From positions 3,162,001-3,226,000 of the forward strand of contig OZ242006.1 in assembly GCA_965204705.1 (NCBI GenBank): a DNA stretch of 64,000 nucleotides, read 5' to 3'. Origin of the DNA: Bin5 sp965204705 (GTDB taxonomy: Bacteria > Chloroflexota > Anaerolineae > Caldilineales > Caldilineaceae). How positions within the stretch are numbered: the stretch's first letter is position 1; every line of letters begins with the position of its first letter. Below, piece after piece: positions 33,862-43,501 of this stretch. The position numbers and the translations under genes are program-made. The notes below the pieces were generated by a model. It searched no databases. It worked only from the letters and a program-made list of their open reading frames with translations, and was not told the origin of the DNA.

Positions 33862-33889
33862 AATGCCGGCGGAGACCGTCGGCGTTTTT
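33862..33889 (+). terminator. Rho-independent terminator after DUF4268 gene
   Basis: AATGCCGGCGG (33862-33872) pairs over 11 positions, two of them G-U, with CCGTCGGCGTT (33876-33886), followed by further T residues. It closes the EF-G/DUF4268 transcript. Confidence 0.82.
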
Positions 33890-34041
33890 GCGTGATGCTT
33901 CGAAGCCGCCCCTAAGTGTCGTTCAAGAAAGACAAAGAGAATGTCCTACAAGTCTCCGGGCTAGGATAAAGTCAACTGTGAGCTTTCAAAGAGCAGAAGC
34001 ATCAAATCAACTAACGGAATCCATGTCGCGGAGCGTCTCTA

Positions 34042-35610
34042 GTGCTTGACTCTCTTCTTATCGTAGGTCTCCAGTTCCTCTACGCGGTAGGGGCCACCGG
34101 CCTTGCGGCATATGGGCTGCAGGCTCTCATCCTTACCTTGCTGAAACTTCGCGAGGAAAAGCTGAATCGCAGCGCTGTGCGACATTCAGCCTTCACGTCC
34201 CTGGCAACGCCTGGGCAGGACGACCCGGACTGGCCTGCAGTCACAGTCCAGCTACCCGTCTTCAATGAACTTCACGTAGTCAGACGCCTCATAGACGCCT
34301 GCGCCAAGCTGGACTATCCCTCGGATCGTCTTCAAATACAGGTACTGGACGATTCCACTGATAGCACAACGTCGATTGCCGAGAATAGGGCTCAGTTCTG
34401 GCGCCGCCGCGGCATCGACGTTCAGGTACGGCGCCGTCGCGACCGGTCAGGCTTCAAAGCTGGTGCTCTAAAGGATGGACTGTCGGCAGCCTCCGGCGAC
34501 TTTATCGCGGTCTTTGACGCAGATTTTGCGCCGCTCCCAGACTTTTTGCGGCGTACTGTTCCAACCTTTCTCGACAAGAACAGCGACGCCATCGGATTCG
34601 TTCAGACCCGCTGGACACACTTGAATGGCCGGTACTCCGCACTGACCCGGGCCCAGGCGCTGGCCCTTGACGGCCATTTTGTGGTCGAACAGGCCGCCAG
34701 GCATTCAGTGGGATTGCCTTTCGGATTCAACGGTTCGGCCGGCGTGTGGCGGCGGGCCTGCATCGAAGATCCCGCGGTGGGCGGCTGGCAGGACGACACA
34801 CTTTGCGAGGACCTGGATCTTAGCTACCGGGCCCAGTTGGCCGGATGGCAGGGCGGCTACTTGGGCGAGGTGGAAGCGCCCGCCGAGCTCCCTCCCCAGC
34901 TCCTGGCTTTCAAAAGGCAGCAGTTTCGATGGGCAAAGGGCAGCGTCGCCACGCTTCGCAAGCTCTACCATGTGGTCTGGAAGAGTGGCTGGCCGGCATA
35001 CAGGAAAGTCGCGGCCTACGCACATCTGGGTGGCTACCTGATTCACCCGCTGCTGTTGATCCTGTTAATTGCGACCCCGCTCCTGATGCTTTTCGGAAGC
35101 CAACCTTACTGGCCGCTGGCTTACCTGAGTTTGGTTTCGGTCGGGCCCCCTGCGCTGTATGCTCTGGCCCAGCGCCGCCTGCATCCCCAAAACTGGATTC
35201 GGAACTGGGCCTATCTGCCGCTGCTGATGCTTCTCGGGATGGGACTATCGCTCAGTAACTCGATTGCCGCAGTGCAGGCGCTCTTGGGACGCGGCGGGAC
35301 CTTTCTGCGAACCCCTAAGTTCAAAGTCGAAGACGAATCCGACGCCTGGCATCAGAGCGGCTACGCCCTGGCGTTGGAACCGCTGGTTGCCGTCGAAAGC
35401 TTCTTGGCTCTCTATGCTGCGGTCGGATGCTTCGTATCTCTTACCCACGGCCACTGGTGGAATCTGCCTTTCCTCGCCCTTTACGCCTGTGGATATGCAG
35501 TTGTGGCGGCCCTGGGTCTCCACGAGTCGCGGCTGGCTCGTCCTTCTCAGACCTCTCGAAGCCGGCCACTGTCTCGACTGTTCCGCACCAAAAACCTTGT
35601 CAAATCATGA
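34042..35610 (+). CDS. Family 2 glycosyltransferase, cellulose/mannan synthase-like
   Basis: A 522-residue membrane glycosyltransferase. GTG start at 34042 with GGAG eight bases upstream. One N-terminal membrane helix, then the GT-A catalytic domain with LDDSTDST, FDADFAP, EDLDLSYR and QQFRWAKG, that is the D, DxD, ED and QxxRW motifs of processive enzymes, then about four membrane helices from residue 325 to 495. Such proteins polymerise beta-linked sugars at the inner membrane and pass the chain outward. No BcsB-like or export partner is adjacent. Sugar unknown. Confidence 0.92.
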   Translation: MLDSLLIVGLQFLYAVGATGLAAYGLQALILTLLKLREEKLNRSAVRHSAFTSLATPGQDDPDWPAVTVQLPVFNELHVVRRLIDACAKLDYPSDRLQIQVLDDSTDSTTSIAENRAQFWRRRGIDVQVRRRRDRSGFKAGALKDGLSAASGDFIAVFDADFAPLPDFLRRTVPTFLDKNSDAIGFVQTRWTHLNGRYSALTRAQALALDGHFVVEQAARHSVGLPFGFNGSAGVWRRACIEDPAVGGWQDDTLCEDLDLSYRAQLAGWQGGYLGEVEAPAELPPQLLAFKRQQFRWAKGSVATLRKLYHVVWKSGWPAYRKVAAYAHLGGYLIHPLLLILLIATPLLMLFGSQPYWPLAYLSLVSVGPPALYALAQRRLHPQNWIRNWAYLPLLMLLGMGLSLSNSIAAVQALLGRGGTFLRTPKFKVEDESDAWHQSGYALALEPLVAVESFLALYAAVGCFVSLTHGHWWNLPFLALYACGYAVVAALGLHESRLARPSQTSRSRPLSRLFRTKNLVKS

Positions 35611-35625
35611 CAGCACCTGTACAAT
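35597..35625 (+). promoter_or_regulatory. Promoter of the 71-aa gene and polA
   Basis: TTGTCA at 35597-35602, a 17-base spacer, then TACAAT at 35620-35625 directly after TG. The -35 lies inside the last codons of the glycosyltransferase gene. Transcription from about 35632. Confidence 0.7.
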
Positions 35626-35736
35626 TGAGTCGGGCGGGTGAGCGGTTCTACACTACCGCTCGGTTGCCCGCGCAAAGTCGAACCGGGCGGGACCATTCGA
35701 CCAACTGCTTCCGAATCCTGGAAAAGGAAGGTAGAC

Positions 35737-35952
35737 GTGGCACAACGCAGCTATGATGACATCACCTGGCTTGAAGATCCCAAGGACGTCATCGTCCTTG
35801 CAAATCGGACCGACAGAAACTTCATTTTGGAACTTCCTACCGGGCTTTACCGTCTTGATGCTGGACGCAGAATGCGTACGCTGCGCTCGATCCTGAATAT
35901 CGGGCAGATACAGGAGTTGGTATCCGACGGCAGTCTGGAGATTGAAGAGTAA
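35737..35952 (+). CDS. Small conserved-looking protein upstream of polA
   Basis: A 71-residue protein starting at GTG 35737, with AAGGAAGG five bases upstream; the longer open frame from 35638 has no ribosome site. The sequence is a compact alpha-beta protein: DPKDVIVLANRTDRNFILELP then LYRLDAGRRMRTL and a final acidic helix. No membrane segment and no known motif. It lies between a good promoter and polA (111 bases), so it is probably cotranscribed with polA. I do not recognise a family. Confidence 0.7.
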   Translation: MAQRSYDDITWLEDPKDVIVLANRTDRNFILELPTGLYRLDAGRRMRTLRSILNIGQIQELVSDGSLEIEE

Positions 35953-36063
35953 CGGATATTAGAGTACGCGCCAAGCGAAGACACAGAGCCCGCGTCTTCA
36001 GTACCTCCCACAGCGGCCCTATTACTCTAACGGCTCTACCAGTCCAAGGAAAGGTGTGCGACA

Positions 36064-38934
36064 GTGTCAACCTACCTGCTAGTTGACGGCCATTCCCAGG
36101 CATTTCGGGCATTCTTTGGTGTCAGAGGACCATTCAGCACCTCTCGCGGCGAGCCAACGGGGGCAGTGATGGGCTTCTTCCGCAAGCTGTTCAGTGTGCT
36201 CCGAGAGTATCGGCCTGAGGGTGTTGCAGTCGCATTTGACAAAGGAAGTACGTGGCGCCACGAGGAGTTCGTCCAGTATAAGGCGACCAGGGACGCGATG
36301 CCCGATGAGATGCGTTCTCAGATGGACCGTATCGAGCAGATTCTGGATGCTCTGCGTATCCCAGCCATCACACTTGAAAATTTCGAGGCCGATGACATAC
36401 TGGGCGCACTGGCCAGTCAGGCAGCCGCAGACGGACACGAAGTCCTGATCCTGTCCGGAGACCGGGACATGTTCCAGTTGGTCGACGATCGAGTTAGAGT
36501 CCTGTATACTTCCGGAGGCCCATCCCCGACCACAAAAGCGTTCGGTGTCAAGGAAATTGCCGAACGCTACGGCGGTCTGGATCCCGATCAGTTTCTGGAG
36601 ATGAAGGCGCTTGTAGGTGACAATTCAGACAACATTCCCGGCGTGCCGGGCGTAGGTGAAAAGACCGCTATGCGCTTTCTGAATAAGTACGGCTCTCTTG
36701 ACGAACTTTATGCGCGCATCGATGAAATCAAGGGCCCCAAGACCCAGCAGAATCTTAGAGAGGCAGAGGGAGACGTCCGTCGCAACAAGAGACTGATGAC
36801 CATTGTCTGCGACCTCGACGTCGCATTCGATGCCGAGGCATTTCGTCTCCAGGAGTACGACGGCGGCGCCGTGAGGCGAATTTTTGAGGAGCTGGAATTC
36901 CGTACTCTGCAGCGCGAGTTGGACCAGTTGGGGGAGGAAGGTTTCGGAGCCGATCAGAATGGTCGCTTGGGCCAGAATGGAGGTGGGCTGCAACAGTCTG
37001 CCCTCATTCCCGGATTTGTGGCCGATTCAGTTTCGCCGGGCCTCCGTGCTACTGCAGCTACAGCGGACGAGCATGCATATCAGTGCATCCAGAGCAAGGC
37101 CGACTTGGAAAAAGTGTGCAGCGCTCTGGACCAGGCCGAGATCCTATCTTTCGACGTAGAAACCACCGGACGTGATCCGATGAGTGCGGCTCTTGTCGGA
37201 TTGGGGATCGCCTGGGCGAAGGGAGAAGCCTGTTATATCCCCGTGGCCCACAAAGACGGTGAGCAGCTTCCCTGGGAAACGGTTCGCGATGCAGTACAGC
37301 CTTATTTCGCCGATCCCGATCTGCCCAAAGTGGCGCACAATGGAAAGTATGACCTGATGGTCTGCCTCCGACACGGTCTCAAAGTAAAAGGGCCGATTCA
37401 CGATACGATGACGGTCGCCTGGCTGCTGGATCCAGCGAACAGGTCCCTCGGCCTCAAAAGCCAGGCTGAAGTTGAACTTGGCTGGACGATGACGGAGATA
37501 TCAGAGCTTATTGGTACGGGGCGGAATCAGACCTCTATCGGTGAGGCTGATATCGCAGCCGTCACCGCCTACTGTGGTGCGGACGTTGACGCTACGATAC
37601 ACCTTTGGGAGGTTTTGGCTCCGCGCCTTCAGGAAGAGAGCAGCCGCACGTGGCAACTCTATGAAGAGATCGAGTTGCCTTTGCTGCCGGTGCTCGCCAG
37701 CATGGAGATGGCAGGCATTCGCCTCAACACTGCATTCCTGGGGGACCTTTCGAAGAGGTTGGCCATGCGTTTGCAGGATATCGACACGACGATGAAGGGC
37801 ATCGTGGGTCATGAGTTCAACCTTCGCAGCACGCAGCAGCTCAGTACCGTGATGTTCAACGAATTGGGCTTTCCCTCGAAAGGCCTGAAGAAGACGCGGT
37901 CAGGTTTTGTCAGCACAGCCGCGGGCGAACTGGATAAACTGAAGGCGATGACTGCGGAGCTGTCTCCCGACCAAAACCTGTTTCTGGATCTCCTCTTCGA
38001 GCAGCGCATATTGGAAAAGCTGAGGGGCACCTACGTCGAGTCCTTGGGCGAGCTGGTCAATGCCGAAACCGGTCGCGTCCATACCAGTTATAATCAGACC
38101 GGTTCGTCAACCGGTCGCCTCAGCAGCCACAACCCGAACCTTCAGAACATCCCCATCCGCACTGAACAGGGGCGCGAGATCAGGATGGCCTTTGAAGCCG
38201 ATGAGGGCAGCGTATTGCTGGCTGCGGACTATAGCCAAGTTGAACTCCGGATACTGGCGCACATCGCTGAGGAGGAACCCCTGTTGGAGGCCTTTCGTCA
38301 GGGTCAGGACATTCACGCCGTGACCGCATCGCGACTTTTCGGGGTTGCGCTGGACGAAGTGACTTACGACCAGCGCGGACTGGGCAAGACGATCAACTTC
38401 GCCACGATTTACGGCGTCAGCGCATTCGGTCTCAGCAGCCGTACCAATATGGCGCCCGCAGAAGCTCAGGAGTTCCTCGACCAGTATTTCGCTACCTATC
38501 CAAAGGTGCGGAAATACATAGACGATACAATTCGTACCGCCACCGAAGAAGGGTATGTAGAGACGCTCTCTGGCCGAAGGCGCAGATTCGATGAACTTCA
38601 GGGGAATCTAGCATTCAACCAGCGGCAAGCGCTCGAACGCCAGGCGATAAATGCACCGATTCAAGGGACTGCCGCAGACATTACGAAACTGGCCATGAGC
38701 CACCTTCGCAAGCGCTTGCAGAGCGAGGGCCTGAAGGCGAAAATGCTACTGCAGGTTCACGACGAACTGGTGCTGGAAGTGCCTCACGCGGAACTGGAAC
38801 AGGCTGCACAGCTTGTACGCGACGTTATGGAATCGGCCCTGGAGTTAAACGTTCCTCTACAGGTTGATATTGAAGCGGGACCGAACTGGTACGAGATGGA
38901 GGAACTCCCGCTGCTCCAGGCGGTGCCGCAGTGA
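36064..38934 (+). CDS. polA: DNA polymerase I
   Basis: A 956-residue three-domain polymerase for Okazaki fragment processing and repair. The 5' nuclease domain occupies 1-290 (LLVDGHSQAFRAFF, FEADDILGALA, LSGDRDMFQLV, GDNSDNIPGVPGVGEKTA). The 3'-5' exonuclease spans about 350-550 with the active DxE in FDVETTGRD. The polymerase spans 570-956 with DYSQVELRILAH, RGLGKTINFATIYG (O helix) and QVHDELVLE. All catalytic aspartates are present, so proofreading should be functional. GTG start with AAGGAAAGG upstream. Confidence 0.97.
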   Translation: MSTYLLVDGHSQAFRAFFGVRGPFSTSRGEPTGAVMGFFRKLFSVLREYRPEGVAVAFDKGSTWRHEEFVQYKATRDAMPDEMRSQMDRIEQILDALRIPAITLENFEADDILGALASQAAADGHEVLILSGDRDMFQLVDDRVRVLYTSGGPSPTTKAFGVKEIAERYGGLDPDQFLEMKALVGDNSDNIPGVPGVGEKTAMRFLNKYGSLDELYARIDEIKGPKTQQNLREAEGDVRRNKRLMTIVCDLDVAFDAEAFRLQEYDGGAVRRIFEELEFRTLQRELDQLGEEGFGADQNGRLGQNGGGLQQSALIPGFVADSVSPGLRATAATADEHAYQCIQSKADLEKVCSALDQAEILSFDVETTGRDPMSAALVGLGIAWAKGEACYIPVAHKDGEQLPWETVRDAVQPYFADPDLPKVAHNGKYDLMVCLRHGLKVKGPIHDTMTVAWLLDPANRSLGLKSQAEVELGWTMTEISELIGTGRNQTSIGEADIAAVTAYCGADVDATIHLWEVLAPRLQEESSRTWQLYEEIELPLLPVLASMEMAGIRLNTAFLGDLSKRLAMRLQDIDTTMKGIVGHEFNLRSTQQLSTVMFNELGFPSKGLKKTRSGFVSTAAGELDKLKAMTAELSPDQNLFLDLLFEQRILEKLRGTYVESLGELVNAETGRVHTSYNQTGSSTGRLSSHNPNLQNIPIRTEQGREIRMAFEADEGSVLLAADYSQVELRILAHIAEEEPLLEAFRQGQDIHAVTASRLFGVALDEVTYDQRGLGKTINFATIYGVSAFGLSSRTNMAPAEAQEFLDQYFATYPKVRKYIDDTIRTATEEGYVETLSGRRRRFDELQGNLAFNQRQALERQAINAPIQGTAADITKLAMSHLRKRLQSEGLKAKMLLQVHDELVLEVPHAELEQAAQLVRDVMESALELNVPLQVDIEAGPNWYEMEELPLLQAVPQ

Positions 38935-39013
38935 TCCGGCCCCAAGCGACAAAGCAAGGAATTGGTTCGGGGCAAACTCCCTGGCCTAAGCCCGACCTTC
39001 CAGGAAGTAGAGA

Positions 39014-40741
39014 ATGATTCGAGACCAGATTCAGCAGATTGTCACGGAAGCAGTTGTCGCGGCGCAAGCTGACGGCAATTTGCCGCCAATCGACCTCCCC
39101 CCAGCAGCGATTGAGCGCCCCAATCAACCTGATCACGGCGACTACAGCTCTAACATTGCCCTGCTTGCTGCCTCCGCCGTAAGAAAAGCAACGGGAGAGA
39201 AGACCAATCCGCGCGCGCTCGCACAGGCCATCGTCGACAACATACCGACAGGCGAACTCATAGGCGACGTTGAACTGGCCGGGCCAGGGTTCATCAATTT
39301 CCGCCTCAATGAAAGCTGGCTTCAACAGAGCGTGTTGTCGATTATCGAACATGGGGAGGCCTTCGGGGCCAGCGACCGGGGCGCCGGCCAGCGTTGGCAG
39401 GTGGAGTATGTCAGTGCCAACCCAACAGGCCCGCTCCACTACGGAGGCGGCCGCAACGCCGTGCTGGGCGATGCCCTCGCGAACATTCTCGAAGCGGCCG
39501 GTTACGACGTACAACGTGAATTCTACGTTAATGACAGCGGGACGCAGTTTCACCTATTCATTGAGAGCCTCTACGTCTGTTATATTCAGCTCTGCGAGAA
39601 GATGGACGGACTGCCAGAACGCAATCTGGAAGTGCCTGAAGGTGGTTACCAAGGGGCTTACCTTCACGACTATGCCAAATTGGTCAGAAAGCAGGAAGGA
39701 GATCGCCTCGCCCACTTAGATCCGGGTGACGCAAAGGCCGCCTTGCGTGACGTCGGACGTGAGATCGTACTGCGGGACATCGGAGATGAATTGGCGTCGA
39801 TGGGTGTTGCCTATGACCGCTGGTTCAGCGAAAAGAGCCTGTATGACGAAGGCCTGGTCGACAAACTGCTGGAAAAGCTTTCCGACAAGGGCGAGGTTGT
39901 CAGGCGAGACGGCGCGCTTTGGTTTCTAGCCAGCAGCTATCCAGGCAACGAGAAGGATGAAGTGGTGGTGCGGTCCAATGGAGCGCCGACTTACTTCGCC
40001 AGCGATATTGCCTATCACTATGACAAGTTTGTTCGCCGGAAGTTCGACCGTGTGATCAATGTCTGGGCCGTGGATCACCAAGGGCACATTCCTCGTATGG
40101 GTGCGGTCATGCGGGCCCTGGATCTGGACCCGGAACGGCTGAAGATCCTTCTGTACAATCTGGTCAAGTTGATCCGAGACGGTCAGGAAGTGAAAATGAG
40201 CAAGCGCTCAGGCGATATTCTGACCGTGGGCGAGGTTGTAGAAGAAGTGGGGCCGGATGCAGTCAGATTCATGTTGCTCACAACCAGCCCGGAAAGCAGC
40301 ATTGATTTCGATATGAGCCTGGCCGTTCAACGCAAAAACGAGAACCGTGTCTATTATGTGCAGTACGGGCACGCCCGCATTTGTTCTCTCCTGCAGAGGG
40401 CTGCGCAGAGCGGTCATGAGCGGCCCGAGTGGGTTCCCGACGACGCAGTTGAGATCGTGGCTCTCCTGAACGACCCGGCCGAGCTGGCTCTAATTCGACG
40501 CATGCTGGAAATGGAAGAACAGATCGATCTGGCAGTCGACCGGCTGTCGCCGCACAATCTCACCTACTATGCCGAAGACCTGACGAAATCTTTCAGCGTT
40601 TTCTACGAGAACTGTCAGGTCCTGCATTCTGACGTGCCCTTGGAACTGGCGCGGGCGAGGCTGTTGCTGATTCTGGCTGCGAAGACTGCTCTGTCCAGGG
40701 TACTGAACCTCATGGGCATGAGCGCGCCAGAGGAGATGTAA
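39014..40741 (+). CDS. argS: Arginyl-tRNA synthetase
   Basis: A 575-residue class I synthetase charging tRNA-Arg. N-terminal additional domain (1-110) for D-loop recognition, then VEYVSANPTGPLHYGGGRNAVLGD with the HIGH-equivalent HYGG, the family sequence YVNDSGTQ, VWAVDHQGHIPRM, and the KMSKS-type loop EVKMSKRSGD. The C-terminal helical anticodon domain (DALR) occupies about 455-575. It lies 79 bases after polA, same strand. No T-box or attenuator is visible upstream. Confidence 0.96.
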   Translation: MIRDQIQQIVTEAVVAAQADGNLPPIDLPPAAIERPNQPDHGDYSSNIALLAASAVRKATGEKTNPRALAQAIVDNIPTGELIGDVELAGPGFINFRLNESWLQQSVLSIIEHGEAFGASDRGAGQRWQVEYVSANPTGPLHYGGGRNAVLGDALANILEAAGYDVQREFYVNDSGTQFHLFIESLYVCYIQLCEKMDGLPERNLEVPEGGYQGAYLHDYAKLVRKQEGDRLAHLDPGDAKAALRDVGREIVLRDIGDELASMGVAYDRWFSEKSLYDEGLVDKLLEKLSDKGEVVRRDGALWFLASSYPGNEKDEVVVRSNGAPTYFASDIAYHYDKFVRRKFDRVINVWAVDHQGHIPRMGAVMRALDLDPERLKILLYNLVKLIRDGQEVKMSKRSGDILTVGEVVEEVGPDAVRFMLLTTSPESSIDFDMSLAVQRKNENRVYYVQYGHARICSLLQRAAQSGHERPEWVPDDAVEIVALLNDPAELALIRRMLEMEEQIDLAVDRLSPHNLTYYAEDLTKSFSVFYENCQVLHSDVPLELARARLLLILAAKTALSRVLNLMGMSAPEEM

Positions 40742-40874
40742 GCATCGCATACTGCGAACGGCGTTTGCCCCGCTGGTCTACTCGTACCGCCTGACAGAGA
40801 GTGAACTGCTTATTCCTTCTGTTAGCCGGGCGACCAACGACGAAGGTCTGCCTTCCCGCACAGAGAAAGTCGAA

Positions 40875-42476
40875 ATGTCCGATTGTCTAAAAGTATTAGT
40901 GAGCGACAAGCTTTCAGAGAGGGGTCTGCAACCCCTCTTTGCCGCCGACCACATATCGGTTGACGTATGCACGGGGCTGTCGCCTGAGGAACTGGTCTCC
41001 CGGATTCCCGAATATCACGCGCTTCTTGTTCGCAGCAACACTCAGGTCACCCCTGACCTCATAGATGCCGGAAGGCGGCTGCAGGCGATCGGGCGGGCTG
41101 GGACCGGCGTGGATAACATCGATGTCGAGGCCGCGACCCGGGCCGGCGTGACAGTCGTTAACACGCCGACCGGCAATACGGTAGCTGCGGCTGAACATAC
41201 GATAGCCATGTTGATGGCGTTGGCCCGAAATATACCGCAGGCCGATCGTAACGTGCGTGCGAATCTGTGGGACCGAAACGCATTCGTCGGTACCGAGGTG
41301 AGGGGCAAAGCACTTGGTATCGTTGGGCTTGGTCGAATTGCCCAGGAAGTTGTGCAGTTCGCACTCTCGCTGGGCATGAGGGTTTACGCCTACGATCCGT
41401 ACGTCAGTCAGGAATACGCCTCTCAGAGGCACGTAACGCTCATTTCTCTTGATGAGATGCTGCCGCTTGTGGACTTTCTCACGGTACACGTGCCCCTTAC
41501 CGATGCTACGCGTAACCTTCTTGACGCGAACAGGCTGAAGCAGCTTAAAGAAGGGGCACGCGTTCTGAATGTCGCTCGCGGCGGAGTCATTGACGAAGAG
41601 GCGCTCGCCGCTGCCGTTGCCTGCGGTCACCTCGGAGGCGCGGCACTGGACGTATTTGAGACGGAACCCCTGCCACAAGACAGTCCTCTGAGAAACAACG
41701 AAAGAATCATTCTCACGCCCCATCTGGGCGCAAGTACTGTCGAAGCGATGGACCGAGTGGCGGAGGATGTCGCCGTTCAAGTGCTGGACATATTGCAGGG
41801 GAGGCCAGCCCTCCACGCAGTCAATGCCCCCATTCTGCCTCCCACCGCACTGAACACAATCATCCCATACATCGAACTTGCGGAACGAATGGGTCGATTT
41901 CTCCGTCAAATGGATGAAGAGGGAATCAGGAGGCTGGAGATAACGGGTCACGGCCCCGTAACCGCCTTCGACATGGCCTATATCGTGGCATCCGCGATTC
42001 GCGGTGTCCTGTCCGGTATCGTAGAGGAACGGGTAAACCTGATAAACGCAGAACTGATGGCCCGCAGTCGGGGCATCGAGATCGTTGAGCGCAAAATGCC
42101 GAAACACGAGCGCTATGAGAGTATGATTACGCTGCGACTTACCAGTGCCAGCGGGACAAATACGGTGCTGGGAACAGTTCTTTTGGACGAACTGAAGATT
42201 GTCGCCGTTAACGATTTGTGGGTGGAGTTTCCGGCCGCGGGGAATCTTCTACTGGCATCGCATACGGATCGACCTGGAATGATCGGTAAAGTAGGTACAC
42301 TTCTGGGCCGTTCCGACGTGAATATCAGCTTCATGCACGTGGGGCGTCGAGCACCGCGCGGAGAGTCGATCATGGTGTTGGGCACTGACGAGCAGACGCC
42401 GGCAAATGTTCTGAAGAAACTAGCTAACATTCAGGACATTCGCTGGCTGAAGGCTGTCGAGTTACGCGAATCGTAA
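40875..42476 (+). CDS. serA: D-3-phosphoglycerate dehydrogenase
   Basis: A 533-residue type I enzyme catalysing the first step of serine biosynthesis, 3-phosphoglycerate to 3-phosphohydroxypyruvate with NAD. Substrate/nucleotide domain motifs: RAGTGVDNIDVEAATRAG, GIVGLGRIAQEV, LNVARGGVIDEEAL and the catalytic His in LTPHLGASTVEA. An allosteric substrate-binding domain and a C-terminal ACT domain (SHTDRPGMIGKVGTLLG) follow, so serine feedback is likely. Its stop codon overlaps the next ATG (TAATG). No serine T-box is visible in front of it. Confidence 0.96.
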   Translation: MSDCLKVLVSDKLSERGLQPLFAADHISVDVCTGLSPEELVSRIPEYHALLVRSNTQVTPDLIDAGRRLQAIGRAGTGVDNIDVEAATRAGVTVVNTPTGNTVAAAEHTIAMLMALARNIPQADRNVRANLWDRNAFVGTEVRGKALGIVGLGRIAQEVVQFALSLGMRVYAYDPYVSQEYASQRHVTLISLDEMLPLVDFLTVHVPLTDATRNLLDANRLKQLKEGARVLNVARGGVIDEEALAAAVACGHLGGAALDVFETEPLPQDSPLRNNERIILTPHLGASTVEAMDRVAEDVAVQVLDILQGRPALHAVNAPILPPTALNTIIPYIELAERMGRFLRQMDEEGIRRLEITGHGPVTAFDMAYIVASAIRGVLSGIVEERVNLINAELMARSRGIEIVERKMPKHERYESMITLRLTSASGTNTVLGTVLLDELKIVAVNDLWVEFPAAGNLLLASHTDRPGMIGKVGTLLGRSDVNISFMHVGRRAPRGESIMVLGTDEQTPANVLKKLANIQDIRWLKAVELRES

Positions 42477-43387
42477 TGAGCAGAGACTCAAACTCGGAGA
42501 GTCGTTTCGGAATTCAGACAGGGCACCATCGTAAAGAGCGGAGCATCAACTCCTCCGGTCGCTGCCCTGGAACGGTTTCCTACAATGTGGTTTGGAACGC
42601 AACAACTGCCGGAGCGCCAGCGGCTGGCAAGCGCCAACGAACGAGGCCCGCGCCAAGCCTTCCCCTGGGCCTGCTAGTGATGGCACTTCTTTGGGTGGGT
42701 CCCATCCTTGCCTGCGGCAGTTTTCAGCCTCGCCCTACTCCCACCAGGGAACTTCCGGTGGCAGCGCCTGACGCCGAAACCCCCGTACCGGATCAACCAA
42801 CTCCCACAGCTCCGCCCCCGACAGCGCCAAGTCCTACCGAAACAGCAGTTCCGTCTCCGACACCTACAATAGTCGTTCGGAATCCATTGACCATCGGCGA
42901 ACCGGCGCGAATCACCGTTGTCGGAGGGCTCAACGTACGGGACCAGCCAACAGTCAGAACTCCCGCCGTAACACTTCTCGCTCAGGGCAAGCGCATTACA
43001 GTTCTGGAAGGTCCGGTAAGTTCAGATGGCTACATCTGGTGGAAGGTCGACGACAATCAGGGCACCGTCGGATGGGTGGCGGGAGGTCAGGGTCTGGAGG
43101 ACTGGATCTCGCCTCAAGTGGGTGAAGCCCGTCCTGTCAACCGGTCGCCTGTTGTCGGCGATCGGGTAATCGTAACACTTAACGGTGAACTGACGGTGCG
43201 CGCCCTGCCTGGCGTAGGTTCCACGATTGTGGCTCGCGCAGGGACAAATCAGACGTTTACTGTCGTGGCAGGGCCGCAAGCCGCCGACGGATATTTTTGG
43301 TATCAGATTCGATCGGACGATGGTCAGGTGGAAGGCTGGGCGGCTGACGGCCGCGAGGACGAGCGTTGGCTCAGTCCGCTAGAGTAG
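42476..43387 (+). CDS. Lipoprotein with two bacterial SH3 domains
   Basis: A 303-residue envelope protein if the coupled ATG at 42476 is used. The hydrophobic segment LGLLVMALLWVGPILAC comes only at residues 64-80, giving a 60-residue charged extension; a GTG at 42587 is an alternative start that would give a normal signal peptide with lipid on Cys80 (numbering from the first ATG). A Pro/Thr-rich linker (85-130) precedes two SH3b repeats at about 140-215 and 225-303 (LNVRDQPT and LTVRALPGVGS are the RT-loop signatures). Likely binds the cell wall or surface glycans. Function unknown. Confidence 0.8.
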   Translation: MSRDSNSESRFGIQTGHHRKERSINSSGRCPGTVSYNVVWNATTAGAPAAGKRQRTRPAPSLPLGLLVMALLWVGPILACGSFQPRPTPTRELPVAAPDAETPVPDQPTPTAPPPTAPSPTETAVPSPTPTIVVRNPLTIGEPARITVVGGLNVRDQPTVRTPAVTLLAQGKRITVLEGPVSSDGYIWWKVDDNQGTVGWVAGGQGLEDWISPQVGEARPVNRSPVVGDRVIVTLNGELTVRALPGVGSTIVARAGTNQTFTVVAGPQAADGYFWYQIRSDDGQVEGWAADGREDERWLSPLE

Positions 43388-43501
43388 GTAGACCCCGAAT
43401 CCACTGGGCGTCCAAACCATACAGTACGCAGTTGTTCAAGAACTGTATCGTTATTTCCGTGCGCACGCAGGGAGAGAATTGCTCTGCACTGAGAAGAGAA
43501 G

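Noticed and set aside
40742..40874. Possible serine T-box in front of serA
   Set aside because: No AGGTGGTACC-like motif, stem III or terminator is present, so serA is not under the same type of control as serS.
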